Shown here one piece after another: positions 44,343-52,657 of a stretch of 64,000 bases of DNA. The stretch is from MWDV01 sp002070715. GTDB lineage: Bacteria; Verrucomicrobiota; Verrucomicrobiia; Limisphaerales; MWDV01. The notes under the pieces were generated by a model that searched no databases, was not told the origin of the DNA, and saw only the letters and a list, made by a program, of their open reading frames with translations. Each line of letters starts with the position of its first letter. Positions within the stretch are counted from its first letter, which is position 1. A program made the position numbers and the translations under genes. The stretch spans positions 1 to 64,000 of the forward strand of contig DAONTI010000013.1 of assembly GCA_035411585.1 (NCBI GenBank), written 5' to 3'.

Positions 44343-45116
44343 ATGACGGCAGAAGAGCGTAAGCATCGGATTGAGGCCTACCTGCAGGAAGTGGAATTTG
44401 CTTCGCTCGAGGAGCTGGCCCGGCAGGTGGAAGCGTCGGTTTCAACGGTTCGGCGCGACTTGAGTTTGCTGGAAGCGGCCGGGAGTTTGAAGCGCACCCA
44501 CGGCGGCGCGCGCATTCTCACGCCCCGGTCGGATGAATTCACCTTCTCCGCGCGCGACACCCATCAACTGGCCGAGAAAGAGGTCATTGGCCAGGCGTGC
44601 GCCGAACTGATCGGTCCGGGTCAAACAGTGATCATTGACGCCGGGACCACCGTGTATCACGTCGCGAAACATCTGGAGGACAAAGCACCGCAGATCGTCA
44701 CCAATTCCCTGCCGGTCGCAAATCTGTTTGCCGCGGCCAACCGCGTGGAACTGGTGGTGAGCGGCGGCGTGATTTACCCGCGGCTGGGTGTCCTCGTGGG
44801 CCCGATGGCGGTGGAAGCCTTCTCCAAAATCCACGCGGACATCGCCGTGATGAGCGCCGGCGGCATCACGCTCGACGGGCTGACCAATTCCCACGGCCTG
44901 TTGATTGACATTCAACGGGCCATGATGCGCGCGGCGGCCCGGGTCATCATGTGCCTGGACCACACCAAGTTTGGCCGGCGTTCGGTGTCGCCTTTGTGCG
45001 ACCTCACCTCCATCCACACTATCGTGACCGATGATCAATCCCCGCCGGAATTGGTCGCGCAACTCCGCGCCCGTGGGCTCGAAGTGATCATCGCACCCCC
45101 GGCGGCTTCGGCTTAA
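44343..45116 (+). CDS. DeoR family transcriptional regulator of the microcompartment operon
   Basis: 257 residues. The N-terminal winged helix-turn-helix at about 1-57 (RKHRIEAYLQEVEFASLEELARQVEASVSTVRRDLSLLEAAG) has the DeoR signature with the following GSLKRTHGGA. The C-terminal DeoRC effector domain shows VIIDAGTTVYHVAKHL and VIMCLDHTKFGRRSVSPLCDL. Regulators of this type usually sense sugar phosphates. The gene is divergent from the BMC operon, so it most likely represses it until a deoxysugar metabolite appears. This arrangement is known for Planctomycetota/Verrucomicrobiota BMC loci. Confidence 0.92.
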   Translation: MTAEERKHRIEAYLQEVEFASLEELARQVEASVSTVRRDLSLLEAAGSLKRTHGGARILTPRSDEFTFSARDTHQLAEKEVIGQACAELIGPGQTVIIDAGTTVYHVAKHLEDKAPQIVTNSLPVANLFAAANRVELVVSGGVIYPRLGVLVGPMAVEAFSKIHADIAVMSAGGITLDGLTNSHGLLIDIQRAMMRAAARVIMCLDHTKFGRRSVSPLCDLTSIHTIVTDDQSPPELVAQLRARGLEVIIAPPAASA

Positions 45117-45275
45117 AGCGCTGCCCAAAATCATGCCGGCACTGAGCTGAATCGGCGGAGGGGAAACCAACCGGATTGGTCCGGCCCCGAAGCGGCGTTT
45201 CGGGAAGCGAACAAATCCAATCGCCTTAACGACTCCCCTCCCGCTCCGGAGAAAAGCCTGCGCGGGGGCTGATCG

Positions 45276-46232
45276 TCAGTCGAAGCTTAACCCAAGGGTT
45301 TGTCCCACGGTCCGGAGATGTTGGGCAGCGGCGGCGTATTCCTCGGCGGTTGACAGATGTTCGAGCATGAGCGGCGGATTTTGCGGCAGTTGTGCGAGCC
45401 GGCGCAGGAACGTTGCGTAATCCAGCGAGCCCAATCCCGGCCGCACTTCGCGGAAATGCACGTTCATTTCAATTTCCCACCGCAGGTCTTTCGCATGACA
45501 ACTCACGATCCACTGGCCCAGTTTGTCGAAGCACTCGTTCAGCAGGTCCGTGTTGCGATAAAACTTCTCGGGAGAATTGATGAGATTGCAGGGATCCAGA
45601 TGCACGGCAAACGCCTTGCGGTCCACGGCGCGCAACAGCTTGAGATAATTATCCGGGGTGTGCGGCATGGCCCAGCCCATCATCTCGTAACAAAACTTCG
45701 CCCGCCGCGGCTGGACAGCGTCAATGATCTTCCGCGCGTTCTCCACCGCGGCGTCAAAGAATTTCGGCGTGAAATTATCCGGATGCGGACCGAACCACGA
45801 GGTGGGATGAAATGAACCCGCGATGTCCACGCAACAACACGCGCCAATGGCCTCTGCCAACGCCAGGCCTTCGGTAACGGTTTGCCGGTTTTGCCGGCGC
45901 TTCTCCGGATCGGCATCGAGCAAATTCACCCAGCGCCCAACTTCAGCGATAACCACCTCGTGCCGGGTAAAAGCCGCGGCATACGCCGCAATGCGGTCGG
46001 TATCGTGCAGCGGCACATTCGGGCAATACGCCGCCCGATAGCCGAGCTGCCGATGCGCGCGGGCCAATGCCTCCGGATCTTCCGTCTTAAGAAAACAGGG
46101 GCCTCCGAGACGCAATGCCTGGGACGGGCTTGATTGCGGAGCGGACGGAAGCCGGTGGGTCGCGGACCACACCGAACCAGCAACGGCCAGACCCGCGGAC
46201 CGGCGCAGAAAATCACGGCGCGAGGTTTGCAT
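45276..46232 (-). CDS. Xylose-isomerase-like TIM-barrel protein, Tat-exported
   Basis: 318 residues with a twin-arginine signal (TSRRDFLRRSAGLAVAGSV). The barrel carries metal-ligand-like segments: KFCYEMMGWAMPHTPDNYLKLL, AVHLDPCNLINSPEKF, IVSCHAKDLRWEIEMNV and VRPGLGSLDYATFLRRL, with a final LMLEHLS. This is the sugar phosphate isomerase/epimerase family (AP endonuclease 2 fold), which is abundant in this phylum. The substrate is unknown, though its place next to the deoxysugar BMC operon suggests carbohydrate work. Not part of the operon: it faces the DeoR gene tail to tail. Confidence 0.8.
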   Translation of the reverse strand: MQTSRRDFLRRSAGLAVAGSVWSATHRLPSAPQSSPSQALRLGGPCFLKTEDPEALARAHRQLGYRAAYCPNVPLHDTDRIAAYAAAFTRHEVVIAEVGRWVNLLDADPEKRRQNRQTVTEGLALAEAIGACCCVDIAGSFHPTSWFGPHPDNFTPKFFDAAVENARKIIDAVQPRRAKFCYEMMGWAMPHTPDNYLKLLRAVDRKAFAVHLDPCNLINSPEKFYRNTDLLNECFDKLGQWIVSCHAKDLRWEIEMNVHFREVRPGLGSLDYATFLRRLAQLPQNPPLMLEHLSTAEEYAAAAQHLRTVGQTLGLSFD

Positions 46233-46366
46233 GACCGGGTTGTCGCATCCTCCGGCGCCGCTGGCAATGCCGAAATAGCCGCGCGGCCTCGTGGCGCCGG
46301 GCGATCCCTCAATCCCCGCAACCGCGCGGCTTGAGAAATTTTTGTGTCCGCCGACTGCGCGCGGTC

Positions 46367-47257
46367 TTATGGCAATCCGCGCAACGCCAGCGTGCGCCAG
46401 ATCAATCCGGGATTGTTGGTGATGATCCCATCCACCCCCATGTCGAGCAGGGCGTTGGCCGTCTCGGCATCGTCAATCGTATAAACCCAGACCTTCATGC
46501 CGCGCTGATGCGCCAGGGCCACGGCGGCTTTGGAGACATTGCGGTTCCAGCCGGCCACCTTGGCTCCGGTTTTCTCCAGTTCATCCAGCCACGTCGCGTT
46601 GAGCCCCTTGTCCTTGATGGTCGGCTGGCTGCCGTCCGCCAGGCGACCCGGCGCGCCCAACCCGCCCAGGACCTGTTCGGGCGCTAGTTCATGGAGTTGA
46701 CGGAGGAACTGCCAGTCAAACGCCTGCACCACCACCTGATTGATCAACCGGCGCGCGCGTAACTGCTTGACCAGCGTGGCAGGATCGCCCTCTTTCCGCT
46801 CAATGAGCGTCATGCCACCGCCGCCTTGAATCACGTCCAGCGATTCCTCCAAGGACGGCAACCGGGTGCCCGCGTAGATCGGGCTGAACCATTTGCCGGC
46901 ATCCAGACTCAACAACTCCGCCGCCGTGTGCGCGTGCGGCCGCTGGCCTTTGCCCCAGCGGGCAACCGCGTCGGTCGTGCGATCCAACGTCGAATCATGG
47001 AGAATCACGGGCACCCCGTCCTGGCTGTGGTAGTAATCCAGTTCGATCAAATCCGCCCCGGTCGTGAGGGCCAGTCGAAACGCCGGCACCGTGTTTTCGG
47101 GCGCGGCAATTGAATAGCCCCGGTGGGCGATAACCAGCGGACGCGGGCTTTGGACCCGGTCAACCGCGGATTCCTTGACAGATTGAGCGGCCCCTGACAT
47201 GCAGAAAAATTGGCTGTAACCGACCAGCAACACAATCGGAAGAATAACACGTTTCAT
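46367..47257 (-). CDS. Glycerophosphodiester phosphodiesterase, exported
   Basis: 296 residues, starting at the ATG at 47257, which gives a signal peptide (MKRVILPIVLLVGYSQFFCMSGAAQ). A longer ORF to 47692 lacks coding character. The GDPD catalytic core is clear: VIAHRGYSIAAPENTVPAF (His45-Arg46), ADLIELDYYHSQDGVPVILHDSTLDRTTD, then VWVYTIDDAETANALLDMGVDGIITNNPG near the end. The enzyme hydrolyses glycerophosphodiesters from lipid turnover to glycerol-3-phosphate and an alcohol, probably in the periplasm. It is transcribed away from cas9. Confidence 0.92.
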   Translation of the reverse strand: MKRVILPIVLLVGYSQFFCMSGAAQSVKESAVDRVQSPRPLVIAHRGYSIAAPENTVPAFRLALTTGADLIELDYYHSQDGVPVILHDSTLDRTTDAVARWGKGQRPHAHTAAELLSLDAGKWFSPIYAGTRLPSLEESLDVIQGGGGMTLIERKEGDPATLVKQLRARRLINQVVVQAFDWQFLRQLHELAPEQVLGGLGAPGRLADGSQPTIKDKGLNATWLDELEKTGAKVAGWNRNVSKAAVALAHQRGMKVWVYTIDDAETANALLDMGVDGIITNNPGLIWRTLALRGLP

Positions 47258-47932
47258 ACCGGCCAAACTGGCGTCATCGAAAAACGCGGGCAAGCCCAAA
47301 CCTGAAATAATTGATCCGCTGCACATTTTCTTTCGATGACGAATCGCACCGCCGACAGCCTTCTCTCCCGCGGCGTACGGCGGCCACCGAGTTCTCCGCG
47401 CGTGGCATACCGATCTATGAATATTACAAAAAACAGTCTGGTTTTTCGGCCAAACATTTGATAAACAGCCCGAGCAGCGAACCGCTGGAGACAACACAAT
47501 GAATCGGATCGACCAAGGCAAAGCCATCCGGGTTGAAATCGCGAACGGTATCACCGCCAGACTGCAACTTCTGCCCGACAAGCCGGGAAAACGTGGGCTC
47601 GCCCCCACACTATCTCCAAGCGACGGAAACACCAGATTTGCCCCCCGGCGGCTATTGATCAAAGGCAACATCGAGAGATCCCGACATATCATCGCAGTGA
47701 GTGAGTGCGCATCCCGCTGGCCTCAGCCACCTCAAGGCAAGCCGTTTGTAGTTTGGGAATCATTCCTCCACCGCAGCCAAAACCGATACATCCGAGCTCG
47801 CTCAACCGCACCCCGCGCCATTATGAAACCCCGCATAATCCGAAATACGAGCCACCTTCTGAACCGCGCAACCGGGAATTTAAGGCATCCGGAAAAAATC
47901 TTGGGGGCAGCCGTCGCCTCAGATTTTTCAAC
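47258..47932. other. Non-coding stretch upstream of the CRISPR-Cas locus
   Basis: This is about 675 bp, with a lower GC than its surroundings. Open frames on the plus strand (for example 47499-48089) show no family features and run into the tracrRNA region. The promoter of the phosphodiesterase gene should lie at its left side. I see nothing else that can be supported. Confidence 0.5.
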
Positions 47933-47933
47933 C

Positions 47934-47971
47934 AAAAAACCAACCCGGCGAAGCGGGGCTCCGCCGGGTTG
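47934..47971 (-). terminator. Intrinsic terminator of the tracrRNA
   Basis: A perfect 10-bp GC-rich stem (CAACCCGGCG / CGCCGGGTTG) with an 11-nt loop is followed on the minus strand by six T (47939-47934). There is no T-run on the plus-strand side, so it acts for leftward transcription only, away from cas9. Confidence 0.85.
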
Positions 47972-48037
47972 TATTAAAAAACGCTTTTATACCGGTGTAT
48001 CCGCTTGGCGGATAGGGAGACGGTCTGCGTTATCTAA

Positions 48038-48054
48038 CTTTGTCTTGATTCCAA
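48038..48054 (-). other. Anti-repeat
   Basis: On the plus strand CTTTGTCTTGATTCCAA matches the minus-strand form of the CRISPR repeat (CTTTGCCTTGATTCCAA) at 16 of 17 positions. It lies 31 bp before the cas9 start. A match this long outside the array is not expected by chance. Confidence 0.88.
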
Positions 48055-48067
48055 TTAAGACCTCGAC

Positions 48068-48096
48068 ATTCAACCAAACCACGCCATGAAAGACAA
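48068..48096 (-). promoter_or_regulatory. Possible tracrRNA promoter overlapping the cas9 start
   Basis: On the minus strand, TTGTCT (48096-48091) and TTGAAT (48073-48068) are separated by 17 bp. Each matches the consensus at four of six bases. Transcription would begin near 48061, just before the anti-repeat. The -35 lies within the first cas9 codons. Confidence 0.4.
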
Positions 48097-51000
48097 GCAA
48101 AAAAATACGCTTTCCCAAACCGCCGATTTGGAACTCGCTTTCGATGTCGGCCATAGCTCCATCGGCTGGGCAGTGCTGCAGTCCGTGTCACCGGCACCCG
48201 CACAAACGGAAACACCATCCGTCAATCTTCTCGGCTGCGGCGTTGTGACCTTTGGCGCAAATGACTGTCTCGCCTCGCACCGGCGGGCCTTTCGGCGGCA
48301 ACGCCGGCACATCCGCTCAACCAGGCAACGCATCGCCCGAATAAAAATCCTACTCAAACAACTTGGCGTCTTGGATGAAGCGACCTTGAACCAGCCGGGG
48401 TGTGCTTGGCCTTGGCGGTTGGCCGCTCAGGTTTTACAGGGCGGGAAGCGGCTCACTTGGGCGGAGCTTTGGGATGTGCTGCGCTGGTATGCGCATAATC
48501 GTGGCTATGATGCGAACCGACGCTGGAGCGCCGCCGAAGCACAGGCGCAACAGGAAGATTCCGAAAAAGAGGCCAACGCACGAACGCTTATGGACAAGCA
48601 CCGCACTAAAAGCATGGCGGAAACTTTTTGCCGGGAGCTTGGCATTGATTTATCCGGGAAGAAAAAATCTTCCACGAAACGGTTCAAAGGTTTGAAGGCG
48701 GCTTTCCCGCGAGAAATTGTCGAAAACGAGGTTCGGAAGATTTTACAGGCACACCACGACATACTGCCCGGGGTGGACGGGCGTCTCGAAGAAGCTCTGT
48801 TTACCAACTGGCAGGCCATTCCCTGCCCGAATTTGAAGTTGCCCAATCGTTTTCAAGGCGGCCTGCTTTTCGGTCAACTCGTTCCCCGTTTTGACAACCG
48901 CATTATTTCCCAATGCCCGATCAGTGGCCAGAAAGTGCCCTCCCGGAATTCTAATGAATTCCTGAATTTCCGCTGGGCCATGCAACTGGCCAACGTGCGG
49001 ATCGCCCGCTTCGGGGAATTAAAGCTTTCTCCCCTCAGCCCTGGCGAGCGCAGAGAATTGGACCAGCAGATGCGCCGCGTTGGCGCCATGACTGCGGAAC
49101 AATTCAAAAAAACGGTCCGTAACGTCTCCAACGCAATTCAGGACAACCTCGATACGATGTTGATGCATCCAGACGCCAAGGAAGCCCTGACATTGGATCC
49201 GGTGCAAAAACTCGTTCGCTCCACGGAACTCGCGCCCTTCTGGGAGTTGTTGCCGGAACGTTTGCAAAGCCGGTTGCGCGGTCAATGGCGGCGTGGAAAA
49301 GTATTTTCCCTGGCACAAATCCGCACCCAACTGGCCGGGTATGGCGATGTCGCCGCCTTCGACACTGCGGTGCAAAAACAACTGGAGGCCCGGCATGTAA
49401 AATCGAGGAAAAAAGACAAACCGTTAACCCGTGAAGATTTGCTCGAACGCCAATTTCCGCCCCAACCGATCAAACTGGCGGGCCGGGCGGCGTTCGCGCG
49501 CCCCCTGCTCCAACAGGCTTACGCAGAGGTTATGGATGGCCAGCATCCGAAAGAACCGGGAGGCTGCCTTTTCCTCAGTGAAGAAATCCGGCAGCGGCAG
49601 TTGGCTCGCGAGATCGCCGCGCAAACCAACAACCATCTGGTTCGCCATCGGCTTTTGATTCTGGAACGCTTGCTGAACGGCATCATCAATGAATATGCCG
49701 GCAAGGACAAAACCCGTATCGGTAAAATTACCATCGAAGTAAATCGAGATCTGCGGGAAATGTCCGGTAAAACGGCGAAGGAAAAAGCCCAAGATTTGGG
49801 CTTGCGAATCGCCAATCATCATGCCGTTGCCGCCAAATTGGAGAAAGCGTTTGCTGAGGAGAATACGCGGATTCCCATTACCGCCGGACTCATCCGCAAG
49901 GCGCGGATTGCCGAAGATCTGGGCTGGAAATGCCCCTACACCGGGCAGGATTACGAACCCAGACAATTGGTCAGCCGCTACGTGGATAAAGATCACATTG
50001 TCCCGCGCTCCCATCGGGCGTCGGATGCGTTGGATTCATTGGTCATAACTTTCAGCGCGATTAACAAGTGGAAAAGCAATCGCACCGCATGGGAATTCGT
50101 CGAACAGGAACAGAGCAAACCCGTTCCTGATTTGCCCCATCTTTCGATCATGAGCCTCTCTCGCTACCGGCAATTCGTCGAAAGCCTGGAAACCTATAAA
50201 GGACATGACGACGACAAAAAGCGTAAGAAACGCCGTAAAGAGCTGTTGTTGTTACCCAAGTATGAGGACAAAGAATTCACCCCACGCGACCTGACACAAA
50301 CCTCGCAACTCGTTCGCCTGGGCGCGCAAGTGTTAAAACGGGCCTTTGCCGGACACGAACAACCACCCATCGTTGTTTCGTTGCCCGGCTCGGTTACCGC
50401 CGCAGTCCGCAAAGCCTGGAAAATCCTCGGTTGCCTCAGCCTGGCCAATCCACAGGTGCTGGATGAAAACGGCGAGGTAAAAAACAAAACCGATATTCGC
50501 GGTATCACCCACCTGCATCATGCTCTGGATGCCTGTGCGCTCGGTCTGGCCTCACATTTTATTCCCAATCATGGGCGCGTTTGGGAATTGATCGTGAAGC
50601 GCACTGTCAACGATGCGGAAAAGGAAGAATTGATGGCTTTGGGCATCTTCACTTTCAGCGCTAATCACCGCTTCGAAATGCGCGATCTGGATAACCGGCT
50701 CAAGGAGCAAATCCGCCAGCGCCTTGCGGAAAAGCGCGTCGTTCAACACGTCCCGGCAAGAATGGGAGGGCTGCGGGTGGAGCAAAATACTTGGCGGGTA
50801 GTGGAAGTAAAAGCAGGCAAGGCCAGGATCCAACAACGGATCCGCCAAGCTGACGAGTCTCGGCCGCTTAAACAAACCGAAGAAAAGACAAGTAAACTTC
50901 TCGGTCTTCAACCCGGGAAGCTGTCCGTTAACAAAGGCGTCCTGATCATCCCTGACAACTACGGCGTGGCACTCGACCCCGAACCAACAATTATCCCTTT

Positions 51001-51313
51001 TCACAAAGTCTGGGAGCGCCTGCGGGAATTGAAAAAAGCCGATGGGGGAAAAAGGCCAAGGGTGTTGCGAAATGGGCAACTCGTGAAAGTACCTCAAGGA
51101 AAATTTATGGGAATATGGCGGGTTTTTTCAGTAAAAAACAACACCTCCGGAATAGCTGTTGATTTGGGTTTTCCCGATGTTGTCCGGTTGAAAAACAAGA
51201 TGGCCGGCCACAAGATAAATGTCCTGTTGGCAAGCTTGCTTAAGAATGGAATGCGGGTTGTTAAGCCACCTCTTACGGGCGTCCCCACATGGCCTACCAC
51301 CTCGTCAGCATAG
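48086..51313 (+). CDS. cas9: Type II-C CRISPR endonuclease Cas9
   Basis: 1075 residues, a compact size typical of subtype II-C. RuvC-I is LAFDVGHSSIGWAV with catalytic D20. An arginine-rich bridge helix follows (SHRRAFRRQRRHIRSTRQRI). RuvC-II is KITIEVNRDLREM with E551. The HNH domain has KCPYTGQDYEPRQL, DKDHIVPRS with H637, and INKWKSNRTAWEF with N660. RuvC-III is HHALDA with H811 and D815. All nuclease residues are therefore present. The C-terminal 200 residues should hold the PAM-interacting domain, but PAM preference cannot be read from sequence. Cas9 uses crRNA paired with tracrRNA to cut invading DNA. Its end overlaps the cas1 start by 25 bp. The tracrRNA gene lies divergently just upstream. 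Confidence 0.97.
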   Translation: MKDKQKNTLSQTADLELAFDVGHSSIGWAVLQSVSPAPAQTETPSVNLLGCGVVTFGANDCLASHRRAFRRQRRHIRSTRQRIARIKILLKQLGVLDEATLNQPGCAWPWRLAAQVLQGGKRLTWAELWDVLRWYAHNRGYDANRRWSAAEAQAQQEDSEKEANARTLMDKHRTKSMAETFCRELGIDLSGKKKSSTKRFKGLKAAFPREIVENEVRKILQAHHDILPGVDGRLEEALFTNWQAIPCPNLKLPNRFQGGLLFGQLVPRFDNRIISQCPISGQKVPSRNSNEFLNFRWAMQLANVRIARFGELKLSPLSPGERRELDQQMRRVGAMTAEQFKKTVRNVSNAIQDNLDTMLMHPDAKEALTLDPVQKLVRSTELAPFWELLPERLQSRLRGQWRRGKVFSLAQIRTQLAGYGDVAAFDTAVQKQLEARHVKSRKKDKPLTREDLLERQFPPQPIKLAGRAAFARPLLQQAYAEVMDGQHPKEPGGCLFLSEEIRQRQLAREIAAQTNNHLVRHRLLILERLLNGIINEYAGKDKTRIGKITIEVNRDLREMSGKTAKEKAQDLGLRIANHHAVAAKLEKAFAEENTRIPITAGLIRKARIAEDLGWKCPYTGQDYEPRQLVSRYVDKDHIVPRSHRASDALDSLVITFSAINKWKSNRTAWEFVEQEQSKPVPDLPHLSIMSLSRYRQFVESLETYKGHDDDKKRKKRRKELLLLPKYEDKEFTPRDLTQTSQLVRLGAQVLKRAFAGHEQPPIVVSLPGSVTAAVRKAWKILGCLSLANPQVLDENGEVKNKTDIRGITHLHHALDACALGLASHFIPNHGRVWELIVKRTVNDAEKEELMALGIFTFSANHRFEMRDLDNRLKEQIRQRLAEKRVVQHVPARMGGLRVEQNTWRVVEVKAGKARIQQRIRQADESRPLKQTEEKTSKLLGLQPGKLSVNKGVLIIPDNYGVALDPEPTIIPFHKVWERLRELKKADGGKRPRVLRNGQLVKVPQGKFMGIWRVFSVKNNTSGIAVDLGFPDVVRLKNKMAGHKINVLLASLLKNGMRVVKPPLTGVPTWPTTSSA

Positions 51314-52206
51314 ACTCGCCGCAATGCGCAGTTAGTTGCAAAGACGGCCAGTTGATCTGTAAAACGGCGGAAGGCGAACGAAAACTTCCGCTGGAGGACG
51401 TGGCTTCCATTATCATCACCAGTTTCTCGGCTTCGATTCACAGCGAGTTATTTCTGCAAGCCGCCAAACAGGGCGTGGCCTTGATTATTTGCGAATCATT
51501 CAAACCGATCAGCCTCGTCCTCCCCGCGAATCGTTCCACCGACACTCTCCTTTCCCGCGCCCTGCTCCGCCTCACGCCGCGCATCCGGGCGCATTTGTGG
51601 AAAAAAACCATTGACGCCAAATGCCAAAATCAATTTGCGCTGGCCGAACACATCGCTCCCCAAGACAAATTATTGACCAACCTCCGCGACACTGCTTTCG
51701 GAAGAAAGCCGCACAAGGAATCCCTCTGCGCCAAGACGTTCTGGCAGATTTTTGGTCGCAGCTTGAAGGACGAAAGTTTTGTCCGCGACCGGGCGCGTGG
51801 CGGGTTGAACCATCTGTTGAATTACGGGTATGCGGTCTTGCTCTCCACCGTACTGCAAAAACTGCTCGGGGTCGGCCTGGACCCCACGTTTGGCATCGCT
51901 CACGTCCCGCGTGAGCGCAGCACCCCTTTGGCTTACGACCTCATGGAACCATTCCGCCCGTGCGTGGAATGGCGCGTGGTACAATGGGTCCAACAGCATC
52001 CCGAAACCCCAACATGGGAGGTCACCAAAGAATATCGTAAATGGGTGACTGGCTTTCCGCTGGAGCGGGTGGATTACTTGGATTTAACGCTGGAAATCCG
52101 GGGCGTGATTGAAGGCGTAGTGCGTAGTTTTCGCAAAGCCGTGACCGAAAACCAGCCACGCCATTACAAACCGTGGACACCCAAAAATATAAAATGGGCT
52201 GGCTAA
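51289..52206 (+). CDS. cas1: CRISPR integrase Cas1 (type II)
   Basis: 305 residues. The metal-binding residues of Cas1 can be placed at E144 (HKESLCAKTFWQIFG), H205 (FGIAHVPRE) and D217 (AYDLMEPFRPCVEW). LNHLLNYGYAVL and the beta-rich N-terminus (MAYHLVSIDSPQCAVSCKDG) also match type II Cas1. With Cas2 it cuts and joins new spacers at the leader end of the array. The gene overlaps cas9 by 25 bp and cas2 by about 13 bp, so the three are translated from one transcript. No csn2 or cas4 is present, which defines subtype II-C. Confidence 0.97.
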   Translation: MAYHLVSIDSPQCAVSCKDGQLICKTAEGERKLPLEDVASIIITSFSASIHSELFLQAAKQGVALIICESFKPISLVLPANRSTDTLLSRALLRLTPRIRAHLWKKTIDAKCQNQFALAEHIAPQDKLLTNLRDTAFGRKPHKESLCAKTFWQIFGRSLKDESFVRDRARGGLNHLLNYGYAVLLSTVLQKLLGVGLDPTFGIAHVPRERSTPLAYDLMEPFRPCVEWRVVQWVQQHPETPTWEVTKEYRKWVTGFPLERVDYLDLTLEIRGVIEGVVRSFRKAVTENQPRHYKPWTPKNIKWAG

Positions 52207-52508
52207 TCGTCGCGTTCGATCTGCCGGTGGGCACCAGGAAACAGCGCAAGGCTGCCACGGACTTCCGCAATTTCTTGATTGATGACGGTTATCAAATGAT
52301 CCAGTTCAGCGTATATGCGCGGGCGTGCGTCTCCTTCGCGCGCCAAGAAACGCATATCGGACGGCTCAAAAAAAATCTTCCGTCCGAAGGCAGCGTACGG
52401 GCGCTACTGGTGACGCGGGCTCAGTGGGAGCGCTCTCATGTTATTCAAGGCGCACCGGCTGTTGAAATGAAACCCGAGGATTTGCCCGAGCAAATCCAGC
52501 TTTGGTAA
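52194..52508 (+). CDS. cas2: CRISPR adaptation protein Cas2
   Basis: 104 residues, starting MGWLIVAFDLPVGTRKQRK; another in-frame ATG seven codons upstream is possible. The first beta strand ends with FDLP, the conserved acidic residue of Cas2. The middle has the ferredoxin-like pattern FRNFLIDDGYQMIQFSVYARACVS. The C-terminus (AVEMKPEDLPEQIQLW) fits type II Cas2. It is the structural partner of Cas1 in spacer insertion. The array begins 140 bp downstream. Confidence 0.95.
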   Translation: MGWLIVAFDLPVGTRKQRKAATDFRNFLIDDGYQMIQFSVYARACVSFARQETHIGRLKKNLPSEGSVRALLVTRAQWERSHVIQGAPAVEMKPEDLPEQIQLW

Positions 52509-52597
52509 CAAGATGCTTCGATCAACCGGCGCCCGGGATTCAGTTGCCAAACACTGCATCCAAATCCATTGTCCGGCCATTTAAGGCATCAGTTCGC

Positions 52598-52657
52598 GGG
52601 GTTGCCAACAAGGCTAACCCCGGCAAACTCAGTGGTTTACGCCCACTGAGTTTGCCG
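52598..52657. other. Two adjacent stem-loops at the cas2-array junction
   Basis: The first inverted repeat, 52598-52621 (GGGGTTGCC / GGCTAACCCC with one bulge, 5-nt loop), is followed by a perfect 15-bp one, 52621-52635 with 52643-52657 and a 7-nt loop. The right arm of the second includes the first nine bases of repeat 1, so the left arm is an inverted copy of the end of a repeat. They may stop cas or pre-crRNA transcription, or mark the old end of the array. Confidence 0.6.

Larger units (their letters stand above)
47933..48061 (-). ncRNA. Predicted tracrRNA of the type II-C system
   Basis: The minus strand just upstream of cas9 has the expected parts in the expected order. First is an anti-repeat at 48054-48038 whose last bases pair with the 5' end of the minus-strand repeat, with 16 of 17 positions complementary. 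Nested stems follow, with AACGC/GCGTT outside (48031-48027 with 47984-47980), ACCG/CGGT within and ATCCGC-CAA-GCGGAT at the centre, then a T-run. A strong intrinsic terminator comes last. The RNA would be about 85 nt if it stops at the first T-run, or about 130 nt at the terminator. A -35/-10 pair can be drawn just upstream. The call rests on base-pairing and geometry read by eye. Confidence 0.8.

Noticed and set aside
47514..47524. An 11-base match to the repeat end (CAAGGCAAAGC) upstream of cas9
   Set aside because: It is short, without further pairing or a terminator. It could be chance and is much weaker than the anti-repeat at 48038-48054.
48038..48085. tracrRNA on the plus strand reading into cas9
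   Set aside because: The single mismatch would become a G-U pair in that orientation. However, the anti-repeat would then pair with the 3' end of the repeat, and no stems or terminator follow before cas9. The minus-strand model fits type II geometry.
47499..48089. A 196-residue open frame before cas9
   Set aside because: It has no family match, crosses the tracrRNA and its terminator, and overlaps the cas9 start.
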